From: Clostridia bacterium
GTDB taxonomy: Bacteria; Bacillota; Clostridia; Oscillospirales; Acutalibacteraceae
DNA: 64,000 bases
Assembly (NCBI GenBank): GCA_017513245.1
Contig: JAFXGK010000016.1
Location: forward strand, 1 to 64,000
Direction: 5' to 3'
The position numbers were made by a program, and so were the translations under genes. This document shows, one piece after another, positions 26,370 to 36,218 of the stretch. How positions within the stretch are numbered: position 1 is the first letter of the stretch; each line of letters opens with the position of its first letter. The notes under the pieces were generated by a model. That model saw only the letters and a program-made list of their open reading frames with translations, did no database searches and was not told the DNA's origin.

Positions 26370-27820
26370 TACTTTTTTGCTCCTTTGGTTGAAATTTCCT
26401 TCAGCATTTCAAAGCGAAGATCCCAAAGATCCTGAGAAAGGTCAACGTAGTAGGTGTGCGGTTTTTCGAAACGCTTAACCTCATCCCACATTGCATCAAC
26501 CTGCTCGCGGCAGTAGGCTGCAATTTCTCTGACTGCGGGGCTTTCGTACACCTGTTTGCCCTTTTCCATAATCTTAACCTGAAGTTTTTTGGCCGTAAAG
26601 TTGGTAACGATTTTACGCTTCCAGGTGTGGACGGGGTCGAAGATTTCATAGGGCTTAGTATCATCGATTTTCTCGTAGTTTAGGGTAATAACGTCGGCTA
26701 TTGCCTTACCCGTTTCGTTATCGAAAAGACGCCACGGGATTTTAATACCCGGTACGGTAATTTTAGCAATATTTTCGCTAACCTTAATCTTAGGAATAAC
26801 CTCGCCGTCCTTTTCAACGGCAGAAAGCTTGTAAACACCGCCGAAAACGGCTTCGCTCGAGGCGGTTATAAGACGCTCGCCAACGCCGAAGCTGTCAACG
26901 CAGGCGCCCTGAACGAGCATATCACGGATAAGGTACTCGTCCAAGGAATTGGAAACACAGATTTTGCAGTCGGGATAGCCGGCGTCATCAAGCATTTTGC
27001 GGCATTTTTTGGTAAGGTAGGTAATATCGCCGCTGTCGATGCGGATACCGCGAGGACGCTTACCGAGGGGCTTTAATACCTCGTCAAACACACGAATGGC
27101 GTTAGGAACGCCGCTCTTTAATACGTTGTAGGTATCAACCAGCAGCAGGCAGGAATCGGGGTATTTTTCGGCGTAGGCCTTAAAGGCCGAATACTCGTCG
27201 GGGAAAAGCTGAACCCAGCTGTGGGCCATTGTGCCCGAGGGGGCAACCGAGAAGTCCTTGGCCGATTTTACGCAGGAGGTACCTGCGCAGCCGCCGATTA
27301 TTGCGGCACGGGCGCCGTAGATTGCGGCATCGTAGCTGTGGGCACGGCGTGCGCCGAACTCAAGCACCGCCCTACCCTGCGCTGCGCGAACAATACGGTT
27401 TGCCTTGGTGGCAATGAGCGACTGATGGTTGATGGTCAGCAGCACCATAGTTTCAACCAAGAATGCCTGAAGAGCAGGTCCGCGAACGGTAACTATAGGC
27501 TCGTTGGGGAATATCGGGGTGCCTTCGGGAACTGCCCAAACATCACACTCGAATTTGAAGTTTTTAAGATAATCAAGATACTCCTCGGAAAAGAGCGAAA
27601 GCGAGCGAAGATACTCAATATCGTCATCCGAGAAGGAAAGATTGTTAAAATACTCAATAAGCTGGTCAAGGCCTGCCATTATGGCAAAGCCGCCGTTATC
27701 GGGCACGCGACGGAAGAACATATCGAAATATACCGTTTTGTCGCGGTATTCGCTTTCGAAAAAGCCATTCGACATGGTCATCTCATACAGGTCTAAAAGC
27801 ATTGTTAAATCCTTGCGCAT
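26369..27820 (-). CDS. pncB: Nicotinate phosphoribosyltransferase
   Basis: A 483-residue enzyme that converts nicotinate and PRPP to nicotinate mononucleotide in NAD salvage. The N-terminus LDLYEMTMSNGFFE, the segment FGARRAHSYDAAIYGARAAI (about 165-184) and GIRIDSGDITYLTKK are typical of the clostridial/plant-type NAPRTase. Length is normal. It is transcribed from a near-perfect promoter 34 bases upstream and is coupled to a lipoprotein gene downstream. No NAD-responsive operator was recognised in the short leader. Confidence 0.95.
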   Translation of the reverse strand: MRKDLTMLLDLYEMTMSNGFFESEYRDKTVYFDMFFRRVPDNGGFAIMAGLDQLIEYFNNLSFSDDDIEYLRSLSLFSEEYLDYLKNFKFECDVWAVPEGTPIFPNEPIVTVRGPALQAFLVETMVLLTINHQSLIATKANRIVRAAQGRAVLEFGARRAHSYDAAIYGARAAIIGGCAGTSCVKSAKDFSVAPSGTMAHSWVQLFPDEYSAFKAYAEKYPDSCLLLVDTYNVLKSGVPNAIRVFDEVLKPLGKRPRGIRIDSGDITYLTKKCRKMLDDAGYPDCKICVSNSLDEYLIRDMLVQGACVDSFGVGERLITASSEAVFGGVYKLSAVEKDGEVIPKIKVSENIAKITVPGIKIPWRLFDNETGKAIADVITLNYEKIDDTKPYEIFDPVHTWKRKIVTNFTAKKLQVKIMEKGKQVYESPAVREIAAYCREQVDAMWDEVKRFEKPHTYYVDLSQDLWDLRFEMLKEISTKGAKK

Positions 27821-27853
27821 AAGTCAAATACTCCCTTTCAAGAATATATTATT

Positions 27854-27882
27854 ATAATACCCCTAAGGTGATATATTGTCAA
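27854..27882 (-). promoter_or_regulatory. pncB promoter
   Basis: Minus-strand perfect TTGACA (27882-27877) and TATTAT (27859-27854) with 17-base spacing and AGGGG before the -10. Confidence 0.88.
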
Positions 27883-27890
27883 ATAAAAAA

Positions 27891-27913
27891 ACGGCAGGAA
27901 AACTCCTGCCGTT
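27891..27913 (-). terminator. groESL terminator
   Basis: AACGGCAGGA and TCCTGCCGTT pair over ten bases with an AAC loop; TTTTTTATTT follows on the minus strand. Confidence 0.93.
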
Positions 27914-27920
27914 ATGATTT

Positions 27921-29857
<1,937 letters not shown>

Positions 29858-29894
29858 AATAATTGCCTCCTATATAAAATACATTTAAACGTTT

Positions 29895-29921
29895 TTAGCA
29901 CTCGCGGCTTTAGAGTGCTAA
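29895..29921. promoter_or_regulatory. CIRCE operator for HrcA
   Basis: TTAGCACTC-N9-GAGTGCTAA is a perfect CIRCE element, the HrcA repressor site of Firmicutes heat-shock operons. It lies just downstream of the -10 box of the groESL promoter. hrcA itself is not in the window. Confidence 0.98.
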
Positions 29922-29926
29922 TTTAT

Positions 29927-29954
29927 ATTTTAGCGACTTTTTCACAAAAAGCAA
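29927..29954 (-). promoter_or_regulatory. groESL promoter
   Basis: Minus-strand TTGCTT (29954-29949) and TAAAAT (29932-29927) with 16-base spacing, immediately before the CIRCE element. Confidence 0.8.
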
Positions 29955-30016
29955 GACCTTTTGAGAAAATTTCCCATAAAATTAAAATTTTATTCACAGG
30001 TGATTCTAAGTGACGC

Positions 30017-30037
30017 AAAAAAGGACCTGAAATCAGG
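30017..30037 (-). terminator. Weak terminator at the end of the lipid-kinase gene
   Basis: CCTGA/TCAGG form a five-pair stem with a two-base loop that includes the stop codon, followed by TCCTTTTTT on the minus strand. The stem is short, so efficiency is doubtful. Confidence 0.55.
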
Positions 30038-30965
30038 CTTTTGCAAACTCTTTTTCGTTTTTCTTCAGCGTTATTCCCTTGGGTAAAATAAACTTGATTC
30101 CTGCAGGAATAAGCTCGAAGCGAACCTTCTTGCGGTGAATAATTTCACCGTCAAGGTTTATGGGTTCTTCACGAAGCGCTTCGATTTCCATAACGCGGCA
30201 ATGACCGTGGTGGCAAATAGGAAGGTCTTCATGTGTTCCCTGCTCGTAACGCTTTATAAACTTTAAGATTTTGGGCTTTGAAATGTTTTCAACAATCAGC
30301 CATTCAAGACGGCCGTCGGTGGGGTCGGCGTTAGGCGCGCTCTTATAACCGCCGCCGTACACGGGTCCGTTTGCGCAAACTGCAAAAAGGCAATCGTATT
30401 CGCCCTTATCCTCGCCGTCGATTTTAATGCGTGCGCGCTGGCCGATTTTGCCGAGCAGAACCTTAACTATCGACAGCTTATATGCCATACCGCCGGAAAC
30501 AAAAGGCAAGCGCTTAAAGCGGCTCATACCGTCGGCCACTACGGCATCCATTCCGAGTGAGCAGATATTTACGCAATATGTATCGTCAACCTTGATAACG
30601 TCGGTATCAATGGGCGTTCCCTCAACCTGCGCTGCAATATCGGCAAACGGCTCTCGCGACGAAAAGAACTTTAGAAAATCGTTGCCCGAGCCGCAAGGAA
30701 TAGCGCCGAAATTTATGTTTTTAAAACCATAGGCGCCGTTAAGCACCTCAAAAAAGGTGCCGTCTCCGCCGCAGGCATAGAGGTTGGCTTCCTCGCCCGT
30801 TTCGGCAATTTTGCGAGCCTTTTCTCTGGCGTCACCAACGCACTCCGTGACAATGATTTTGAACTCCTCGAGCTTATCCTTAAAGTACTGCTCGATGGCG
30901 GGCTTTAACTCGGTTAAGCCCTTGCCCTTACCTGCCGCAGGATTGATGAAAAACACGTGCTTCAT
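30033..30965 (-). CDS. Diacylglycerol kinase-family lipid kinase
   Basis: A 310-residue protein of the DagK/YegS lipid-kinase family. NPAAGKGKG (8-16) and the nucleotide-binding GGDGT (66-70) followed by IPCGSGNDF are the family signatures. Members phosphorylate diacylglycerol or related lipids at the membrane surface; DgkB of Bacillus returns diacylglycerol from lipoteichoic acid synthesis to phospholipid. Which lipid is used here is inferred only. It lies 13 bases after the RNA methyltransferase gene and is probably co-transcribed with it. Confidence 0.92.
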   Translation of the reverse strand: MKHVFFINPAAGKGKGLTELKPAIEQYFKDKLEEFKIIVTECVGDAREKARKIAETGEEANLYACGGDGTFFEVLNGAYGFKNINFGAIPCGSGNDFLKFFSSREPFADIAAQVEGTPIDTDVIKVDDTYCVNICSLGMDAVVADGMSRFKRLPFVSGGMAYKLSIVKVLLGKIGQRARIKIDGEDKGEYDCLFAVCANGPVYGGGYKSAPNADPTDGRLEWLIVENISKPKILKFIKRYEQGTHEDLPICHHGHCRVMEIEALREEPINLDGEIIHRKKVRFELIPAGIKFILPKGITLKKNEKEFAKA

Positions 30966-30978
30966 TTTAGAATTCCTC

Positions 30979-32100
30979 TCATCCCTTAAAATACATATAA
31001 AACTGACATTTTATCATTCCGTTGTAGAGCTTACGTCGCTTATCCGCCTGACGGCCGAAATGGTGTTCAAACTCGTCATGAGGGCTGATAATGCCGTATT
31101 TTTTACCGCGTTCAGCTATTAGGCGTTCCCCTAAAACGCTGTATAACTGCTCGGCTTCACGAATGTCAAGCAATCGCTCGCCGTAAGGCGGATTGGTTAT
31201 TACGGAGCATCTGCCTTCGGGCAGAGCAAGGTCTTTTACGTCGGCCACACTTGCCTTAATATACTTGGCGACTCCCGCTTTCTTGGCGTTATGGAGCGTG
31301 AGCTCGACTGCGCGAGGATCAATATCGGTTCCGATGCCGATAAAATCGGCATTTTTAATGATGCTGTCGAGAGCGCGGGTACGTTCCTCCTGCCATACCG
31401 TGCGCGGTATGAACGGAAAACGCTCTGCCGCGAAATAACGACCGAGTCCCGGCGCGGTTTTGGTTGCCATAAGCGCCGCCTCGATAAGGATTGTGCCCGA
31501 GCCGCAGAAAGGATCGTACAGCGTGGTATCGGGGAAAATTCTTATCTGGTCGCACATTGCGGCCGCAAGGGTTTCCTTAATGGGGGCTTCATTTGAGGAC
31601 GGGCGGTAACCGCGTTTATGCAGTCCGTCACCCGAGGTATCAATCATCATTGATACGGTATCCTTCATAATTGAAAAACGAATTTTAATCTGCGGACCCG
31701 TTTCGGAAAACCAGGAGATTCCGTATTTTCCCGAAAGTCGCTCAACGACCGCTTTTTTGGTTATGGATTGGCAGTCGGGTATACTGAAAAGCTGAGAATT
31801 TAAACTCCAGCCCGTTACGGGGAAGGCATCGTCCTTGCCGATAAAGCGCTCCCATTCGAGGGCCTTAACCCCCTCGAACAGCATATCGAAATTGGTGGCT
31901 GTAAACTCGCCCACACGGATAAGCACACGTTCGGCAAAGCGGCTGCACATATTAACGCGGGCGAGCATATTATAGTCGCCTACAAAATTTACTTTTCCGT
32001 TTTCGGCCGTTACGTTTTCGGCTTCCATGCGACGAAGTTCATCCGCAAGAATTCCCTCGGTGCCGAAAAGGCATATCGCCGTTAGGTTTAATTTTTCCAT
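30979..32100 (-). CDS. THUMP-domain class I RNA methyltransferase (RlmL/YpsC-like)
   Basis: A 373-residue protein with an N-terminal ferredoxin-like/THUMP region (about 1-150) and a C-terminal Rossmann methyltransferase. Motifs are YDPFCGSGTILIEAA (SAM binding, about 194-208), DIDPRAVELTLHNAKKAGV and the catalytic TNPPYGERL. NPPY indicates N-methylation of guanine in RNA, as in 23S rRNA G2445 by RlmL. The start ATG at 32100 has AAAGGA seven bases upstream, immediately after the yabR terminator. Confidence 0.93.
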   Translation of the reverse strand: MEKLNLTAICLFGTEGILADELRRMEAENVTAENGKVNFVGDYNMLARVNMCSRFAERVLIRVGEFTATNFDMLFEGVKALEWERFIGKDDAFPVTGWSLNSQLFSIPDCQSITKKAVVERLSGKYGISWFSETGPQIKIRFSIMKDTVSMMIDTSGDGLHKRGYRPSSNEAPIKETLAAAMCDQIRIFPDTTLYDPFCGSGTILIEAALMATKTAPGLGRYFAAERFPFIPRTVWQEERTRALDSIIKNADFIGIGTDIDPRAVELTLHNAKKAGVAKYIKASVADVKDLALPEGRCSVITNPPYGERLLDIREAEQLYSVLGERLIAERGKKYGIISPHDEFEHHFGRQADKRRKLYNGMIKCQFYMYFKG

Positions 32101-32118
32101 TTTTTTGTCCTTTAAAAA

Positions 32119-32144
32119 GTGGCAGACAAAACCTTGCCTGCCAC
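32119..32144 (-). terminator. Terminator of the divIC-yabR transcript
   Basis: GTGGCAG and CTGCCAC pair over seven bases with a 12-base loop, followed on the minus strand by TTTTTAAAGG. It separates yabR from the RNA methyltransferase gene. Confidence 0.85.
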
Positions 32145-32157
32145 ATCTTTTTCTATG

Positions 32158-32586
32158 TTATCTGGATGCGCCGCGACGAGGACGTCTTGCATCGTTATTT
32201 TTACGCTTAAGGTCGGAAAACTTATCGTCACTCACCTGCTTAAAGCGATTCATCATATCCTCGAAAGAGCCGCTTTCTTCTTTTTTGGCGGTCCATACGA
32301 AGGAATTGTCGGGCTTGGGCGGAGCTTTGGGTCTGCGCTCGGCCTTCTTTTCGGGGAGAGCGCGCTTTATGCTGAGGCTTACCTTGCCCTCCTCGCCGAT
32401 GTTAAGGACCTTCATTTTTACGGTGTCGCCTTCTTTGACAAACTCACGAATGTCGCTTACATAGGTTTGTGCTACCTCGGAAATGTGTACCATTCCCGTC
32501 TGGTTTTCGCCAAGGTCAACGAATACGCCGAAGTTGGTTATTCCCGTTACCTTGCCTTCTACGATTTCTCCAACGGTCAATTGCAT
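32158..32586 (-). CDS. yabR: S1 RNA-binding domain protein, YabR-like
   Basis: A 142-residue protein with one S1 domain at the N-terminus (about 1-72: VGEIVEGKVTGITNFGVFVDLGEN; MVHISEV; VKMKVLNIGEEGKVSLSIKRA). The rest is basic, low-complexity and proline-rich (KKAERRPKAPPKPDN) with an Arg-rich end (DARRPRRGASR). It occupies the yabR position after divIC as in Bacillus. It probably binds RNA or ribosomes. Start ATG at 32586; an AGGAGG site lies about 13 bases upstream, rather far. Confidence 0.9.
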   Translation of the reverse strand: MQLTVGEIVEGKVTGITNFGVFVDLGENQTGMVHISEVAQTYVSDIREFVKEGDTVKMKVLNIGEEGKVSLSIKRALPEKKAERRPKAPPKPDNSFVWTAKKEESGSFEDMMNRFKQVSDDKFSDLKRKNNDARRPRRGASR

Positions 32587-32632
32587 AAGAAAATGTTATC
32601 CTCCTTGATATGTGCCCTCAATAAAACCGGTT

Positions 32633-32914
32633 TTAGCTACCGGAAATATCTATAAAAATTTGCTCGTCACTGTAGACGTAGCCTAATCTGTCTCGTGCGG
32701 CCTTTTCGATTATTTCCGCATCGGTGCCGTACTTGAGCAGATTTTCAAGCTCCTCAATTTCCTGTGACATTATATTTTTTTGCTCCTCGTAGGATTTGAG
32801 CTCGCGACGCTGATTTACGAGCTGATGCTGTAAATCGCCAAGCGAATAAAGCAAATACACAGAAACCACGAGCAATAAAACGCGACGGATTATACTGTTA
32901 TTTCTTTTAGCCAT
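32633..32914 (-). CDS. divIC: Septum-formation initiator DivIC/FtsB family
   Basis: A 93-residue bitopic division protein. A basic cytoplasmic start (AKRNNSIIRR) precedes one transmembrane helix (about 10-28), then a coiled coil (HQLVNQRRELKSYEEQKNIMSQEIEELENLLKYG is within 30-68), then AARDRLGYVYSDEQIF, the family's conserved end. DivIC/FtsB works with FtsL and DivIB outside the membrane to license septal synthesis. The ATG at 32914 is chosen over an in-frame one at 32953 because AAGGA is eight bases ahead and the family starts here. It follows yabQ. Confidence 0.92.
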   Translation of the reverse strand: MAKRNNSIIRRVLLLVVSVYLLYSLGDLQHQLVNQRRELKSYEEQKNIMSQEIEELENLLKYGTDAEIIEKAARDRLGYVYSDEQIFIDISGS

Positions 32915-32953
32915 TTTTTCTATCCTTAAAAAAATAATGTGTGCAAAAAGCAC

Positions 32954-33433
32954 CTATTTTCCCATTAACTTTACAAAGAGATTATACACTATACGTTTTA
33001 CCTCTTTCAAGCCTTTTTTTGCCCAAAGCCATAACTTTTTAAAAAAGTTTTGTGTTTTGGCGCAAATTTTGTCAAAAAGCCGATAAAAACCGCCCTTTAG
33101 TTTTGAAAAAACGGTATCAAGCAGGCGTATGATTCGTCGAAATAATATGAGCGCAAATTTTGAAAGGGTCATTCTCCAGACGGCAAACCCTAAGGCCATG
33201 GCAAAATAGGCGTATAAGCGCGGCTGTCCCTCGGTGGTGAAGATATAAAGGCAAAAGCTTAAAAGCGATGAGAGGACGAAAAACAGAAAATCTTCGGCAA
33301 ATACGGCGAGTGCGCCGTGCTTATAATATATGCGAACCGATTTTATAATATCGTAGATAAAAGAAAGCAACGCTCCAAGCAGAAATGCCGCAAAGAACGT
33401 AACTGCTTGAACGCCGCTGTGTATTTCCCACAT
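32954..33433 (-). CDS. yabQ: Spore cortex biosynthesis protein YabQ
   Basis: A 159-residue membrane protein recognised as YabQ from sequence (GALLSFIYDIIKSVR; ALAVFAEDFLFFVLSSL) and gene order. It has about three N-terminal transmembrane helices (roughly 10-30, 42-65, 70-88), and the last 60 residues are strongly basic. In Bacillus YabQ lies in the outer forespore membrane and is required for cortex formation. The gene overlaps the yabP stop by one base. The basic tail is longer than the minimum for the family but is not unusual in Clostridia. Confidence 0.93.
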   Translation of the reverse strand: MWEIHSGVQAVTFFAAFLLGALLSFIYDIIKSVRIYYKHGALAVFAEDFLFFVLSSLLSFCLYIFTTEGQPRLYAYFAMALGFAVWRMTLSKFALILFRRIIRLLDTVFSKLKGGFYRLFDKICAKTQNFFKKLWLWAKKGLKEVKRIVYNLFVKLMGK

Positions 33434-33705
33434 TATTTAAATACACGGCCCCAAAAGCCGCCTCCCGAGCCGTCGCCGGTATAGGCCAGCGCGGTAATTT
33501 TTCCCTCAACCGCCATATCGCCCGTTTCACGATTAAAGCCCGTAATTCGAAGTTCCTCCCCCTTTAACGTAAGTTCGCCCAACACCGTTTCGGCAACGAC
33601 GGCACGCTCCGAAAAGCCCTTAACCTCACTAACACCGCTGACGGTAAGCATTTTACGTTCCTGCAGGATGAGGCTGTGGGTCATACCTCTATTTTCATCA
33701 GACAT
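33433..33705 (-). CDS. yabP: Sporulation protein YabP
   Basis: A 90-residue YabP/YqfC-type protein with beta-strand-rich sequence (ILQERKMLTVSGVSEVKGF; LGELTLKGEELRITGFN) as the family shows. In Bacillus it is made in the mother cell under sigma E. The ATG at 33705 lies directly at the foot of a 17-pair hairpin, and its only ribosome site, GGGGG, is inside the 3' arm, so translation would be hindered if the hairpin stays intact. It is coupled to yabQ. Confidence 0.92.
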   Translation of the reverse strand: MSDENRGMTHSLILQERKMLTVSGVSEVKGFSERAVVAETVLGELTLKGEELRITGFNRETGDMAVEGKITALAYTGDGSGGGFWGRVFK

Positions 33706-33751
33706 AAAAATCCCCCTTACGCTTCATTATACGTAGCGTAAAGGGGATTTT
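33706..33751 (-). terminator. 17-pair hairpin after rqcP that contains the yabP ribosome site
   Basis: On the minus strand AAAATCCCCTTTACGCT (33751-33735) pairs with AGCGTAAGGGGGATTTT (33723-33707) through 17 positions, one of them T-G. The 3' arm ends in TTTTT before the yabP ATG. It can act as rqcP terminator and also sequester the GGGGG site. Confidence 0.85.
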
Positions 33752-33755
33752 ATTA
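33726..33755 (-). promoter_or_regulatory. Possible sigma-E-type promoter for yabP
   Basis: Minus-strand TAATAAA (33755-33749) resembles a sigma E -35, and CGTATAAT (33733-33726), in the loop of the hairpin, resembles CATACAnT; spacing is 15. This is a candidate read by eye only, prompted by sigma-E control of yabP in Bacillus. Confidence 0.35.
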
Positions 33756-33995
33756 CTGTACTATGCGGTACATTGCCGCGGCATCGTCCTTTCGGACGGT
33801 CTCGGCTACCGTTACTACCTCGGCCTTAAGCGTTCTGCCGGCGAAGGCTATTTCAATTACGTCACCGATTTTTACGTCGTAGGACGCACGGGCAGCCTTA
33901 CCGTTAACGCTTACTCTGCCTGCATCGCAGGCTTCGTTTGCAACGGTGCGGCGCTTTATAAGGCGGGAAACCTTAAGGTATTTATCAAGTCTCAT
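33753..33995 (-). CDS. rqcP: RqcP / YabO S4-domain ribosome-quality-control protein
   Basis: An 80-residue S4-domain protein (RLDKYLKVSRLIKRRTVANEACDAGRVSVNGK). It matches RqcP (YabO, Hsp15-like), which works with RqcH on stalled 50S subunits to append alanine tails to nascent chains. It follows the HU gene after a terminator-like hairpin, and yabP follows, as in the Bacillus order yabO-yabP. Start ATG at 33995; length is typical. Confidence 0.93.
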   Translation of the reverse strand: MRLDKYLKVSRLIKRRTVANEACDAGRVSVNGKAARASYDVKIGDVIEIAFAGRTLKAEVVTVAETVRKDDAAAMYRIVQ

Positions 33996-34016
33996 ACTTT
34001 CCTCACAAAAACAAAA

Positions 34017-34032
34017 GCCGCCGTTAGGCGGC
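34017..34032 (-). terminator. Terminator of the hup gene
   Basis: GCCGCC/GGCGGC form a six-pair stem with a four-base loop and TTTTGTTTTTG on the minus strand. It ends some transcripts before rqcP and so favours HU output. Confidence 0.86.
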
Positions 34033-34052
34033 CTTTGCGGATTATGCGTTAA

Positions 34053-34328
34053 TTATTTTGCAACGGCATCCTTGAAAGCCTTACCGGCCTTGAATACGGG
34101 AGCCTTGGAAGCTTCGATCTTGATGGCTTCCTTAGTTCTGGGGTTGATACCGGTGCGAGCTGCACGCTCACGAACCTCGAAAGTACCAAAGCCAACGAGA
34201 GCAACCTTGTCTCCCTTCTTAAGAGCTGCTTCAACGGTGTCAACGAATGCTGCTACTGCTGCGTCAGCATCCTTCTTGGAAAGACCTGCCTTCTCGGCAA
34301 TTGCTGCTACTAATTCTGTTTTGTTCAT
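34053..34328 (-). CDS. hup: HU-family DNA-binding protein
   Basis: A 91-residue HU protein, the histone-like DNA-bending protein of the nucleoid. [20 protein letters not shown] and the conserved [20 protein letters not shown] arm region (about 46-66) are clear. It has a strong promoter 90-118 bases upstream with a hairpin-bearing leader and a GGAGG site. It is inserted between the spoVB-like and rqcP genes, a placement seen in several Clostridia. Confidence 0.97.
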   Translation of the reverse strand: MNKTELVAAIAEKAGLSKKDADAAVAAFVDTVEAALKKGDKVALVGFGTFEVRERAARTGINPRTKEAIKIEASKAPVFKAGKAFKDAVAK

Positions 34329-34352
34329 TTAAAAAACCTCCAAAAATTTATA

Positions 34353-34398
34353 TGACCTTCTCGGTCAAAGGATAGCATTGTCCGTGACTAAAGGACAA
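34353..34398 (-). other. hup mRNA leader with two small hairpins
   Basis: TTGTCC/GGACAA (34378-34383 with 34393-34398) and TGACC/GGTCA (34353-34357 with 34363-34367) lie between the hup promoter and the GGAGG site. They have no T run; they could stabilise mRNA or bind protein. Confidence 0.5.
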
Positions 34399-34417
34399 GC
34401 CTAAAATCACTAAAAAT

Positions 34418-34446
34418 AATTTACCACATTTTTTTTGAAAAATCAA
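34418..34446 (-). promoter_or_regulatory. hup promoter
   Basis: Minus-strand TTGATT (34446-34441) and TAAATT (34423-34418) with 17-base spacing and ATGTGG before the -10. Confidence 0.82.
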
Positions 34447-34476
34447 GAGAAAATATCGCAAAAGTACTGTTTAAAA

Positions 34477-34489
34477 GCACAAAATGTGC
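34477..34489 (-). terminator. Short terminator-like hairpin after the spoVB-like gene
   Basis: GCACA-TTT-TGTGC followed by TTTTAAAC on the minus strand, 27 bases past the stop at 34516. Only five pairs, so possibly weak. Confidence 0.5.
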
Positions 34490-34515
34490 AATTTTTTTGT
34501 AAAATGAGCACAAAA

Positions 34516-36207
34516 TCATCTAATCAAATGTAATCTTTTGAAAATGCCGAGGAGTTTTTTACCTGCGGGAAGTGCGAGAACATCGTCCTCAGTAAACGTA
34601 CGAAGTATAAACAGCATCGCGATATACACGATTCCTGCAGCGGCGATGGCACAAATAGTGAACATTCCGCCCTTGGGTGCCAGGTAGTAAACGGCAAAGG
34701 CCACACCGCCGCACATAAGTGCCGACAGCAGAGGCTTAATAAGTGTACCGAAGAAGTTAGGCTTTACGCCGGTATACTTTATAAGGCATATAAGGTTTGC
34801 CGTAAACACGAACACAAAACTGCAAAGCGTACCGATGGGGGCGCCCAAAATATTGATTTCGGGGATACCTACGAGCACAAAGTTTACAACTATTTTAATA
34901 ACTGCGCCGATAGCGATATTGCGAACCGGTATCATCTGCTTGCCGATGGCCTGAAGTATGCTGGTCATGGGAGCGGAAAGGCCTGCGAAAACAGCCGATA
35001 TACCGAAAAGGGCCAGCATGGGTCCGCCGATTTGTACCGATGCTACGTCACCGTAAAGCAGAGCCATAATCGGCGTGGACATTACCGCCATACCGATACC
35101 TGCGGGGAAAGCAATAACGGCGGTAAGCTTGATTACCGATTCCACACTTTTGCGGACGGCAGGTTTGTTGGTGCGGTCGGTGGTCCAAACCGATGCCAAG
35201 AGCGGTAGTGCGCTTACTCCAAGCACCGATGCGATGGTGGGAACAAGATTATATATAGTAAAGGCTTGACTGCGAACGCCAAAGAGGAAATTGGGGATTT
35301 TATCGTCAGCAAGAGCCTCGCCTACCGCGTGAAGATTATAATCCTCGATTGCGGCGGCGTACATTGTTTTCAAGGTATCAAGCGATGAGTCGAGCAGGCG
35401 TCCTATCTGCCACTTAACCATAAATACATCGATAAAGCTTGCTACGTTTGTTGCGATGGAGGTAAGCACGACGGGAATGGCTATGGCGGCTAAGGAACGT
35501 AAAATAACCATTTGCGTTGCCGGCTCGGGCGAGTTTGCAAGCTCCTCGGCTGTGATACCGTCACCTCGGATTTTATGGCGTATGGCCAAAAATGCAGAAC
35601 TGAGCGCCGTACCTACGGTAACGCCCATAATAGCTCCTGCGGCGGCATAATCGACGTTTTTGGTATACTGCAGAATAATGTAGGCCGCGGTATAGCCCAA
35701 AAGCAGTTTGCTGGCGGCTTCGATAATGTCGGATATCGCCGTGGGATACATATTTCGCATACCCTCGTAGTAGCCGCGGTAAATAGAAGAAATACAGCAG
35801 AAAAGCAGCGAGGGCGCAATCATAAGTATACTGTAGATGGATTTGCCCGAGGGGTCGGTAGCGTTTACGAAAACCTTTGTGAAGGCCAGCATTGCGCCAA
35901 ATCCGACTATACCCGTAACGGTAAAGGCTTTTCCGGCAAGCTTAAGGATTGCCCTTGCATCGCGAAAACGCTTTTGCGCCATACTTTCTGCCACCATACG
36001 CGATATTGCGATGGGCAAACCCGCCATTGCAAGACCGTAAATAGGTGTAAAAAGTTCGTAGGCTGATGAAAACGAGCCCATACCGTCGGTTGTAAGCAGA
36101 TTTGCAAGCGGGATTTTAAATATTGCGCCGATTATTTTTGAAAGGGCGGTCGATACAATGAGTATCACTGCGCCGTATTCAAAGCTTTGTTGTTTTCTTT
36201 TTCCCAT
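34516..36207 (-). CDS. MATE/MurJ-like polysaccharide flippase, SpoVB/YabM type
   Basis: A 563-residue polytopic membrane protein of the polysaccharide-transporter/MOP superfamily, with about 14 hydrophobic helices. The N-terminus (QSFEYGAVILIVSTALSKIIG) is that of SpoVB/YabM/YkvU relatives, which flip lipid-linked glycans for peptidoglycan or spore cortex. Position beside hup-rqcP-yabP corresponds to Bacillus yabM. ATG at 36207 is chosen because AGGA lies ahead; a TTG at 36225 in the same frame lacks one. The gene ends the recJ-relA operon. Exact substrate is uncertain. Confidence 0.9.
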   Translation of the reverse strand: MGKRKQQSFEYGAVILIVSTALSKIIGAIFKIPLANLLTTDGMGSFSSAYELFTPIYGLAMAGLPIAISRMVAESMAQKRFRDARAILKLAGKAFTVTGIVGFGAMLAFTKVFVNATDPSGKSIYSILMIAPSLLFCCISSIYRGYYEGMRNMYPTAISDIIEAASKLLLGYTAAYIILQYTKNVDYAAAGAIMGVTVGTALSSAFLAIRHKIRGDGITAEELANSPEPATQMVILRSLAAIAIPVVLTSIATNVASFIDVFMVKWQIGRLLDSSLDTLKTMYAAAIEDYNLHAVGEALADDKIPNFLFGVRSQAFTIYNLVPTIASVLGVSALPLLASVWTTDRTNKPAVRKSVESVIKLTAVIAFPAGIGMAVMSTPIMALLYGDVASVQIGGPMLALFGISAVFAGLSAPMTSILQAIGKQMIPVRNIAIGAVIKIVVNFVLVGIPEINILGAPIGTLCSFVFVFTANLICLIKYTGVKPNFFGTLIKPLLSALMCGGVAFAVYYLAPKGGMFTICAIAAAGIVYIAMLFILRTFTEDDVLALPAGKKLLGIFKRLHLIR

Positions 36208-36218
36208 TTTACGCCGTC

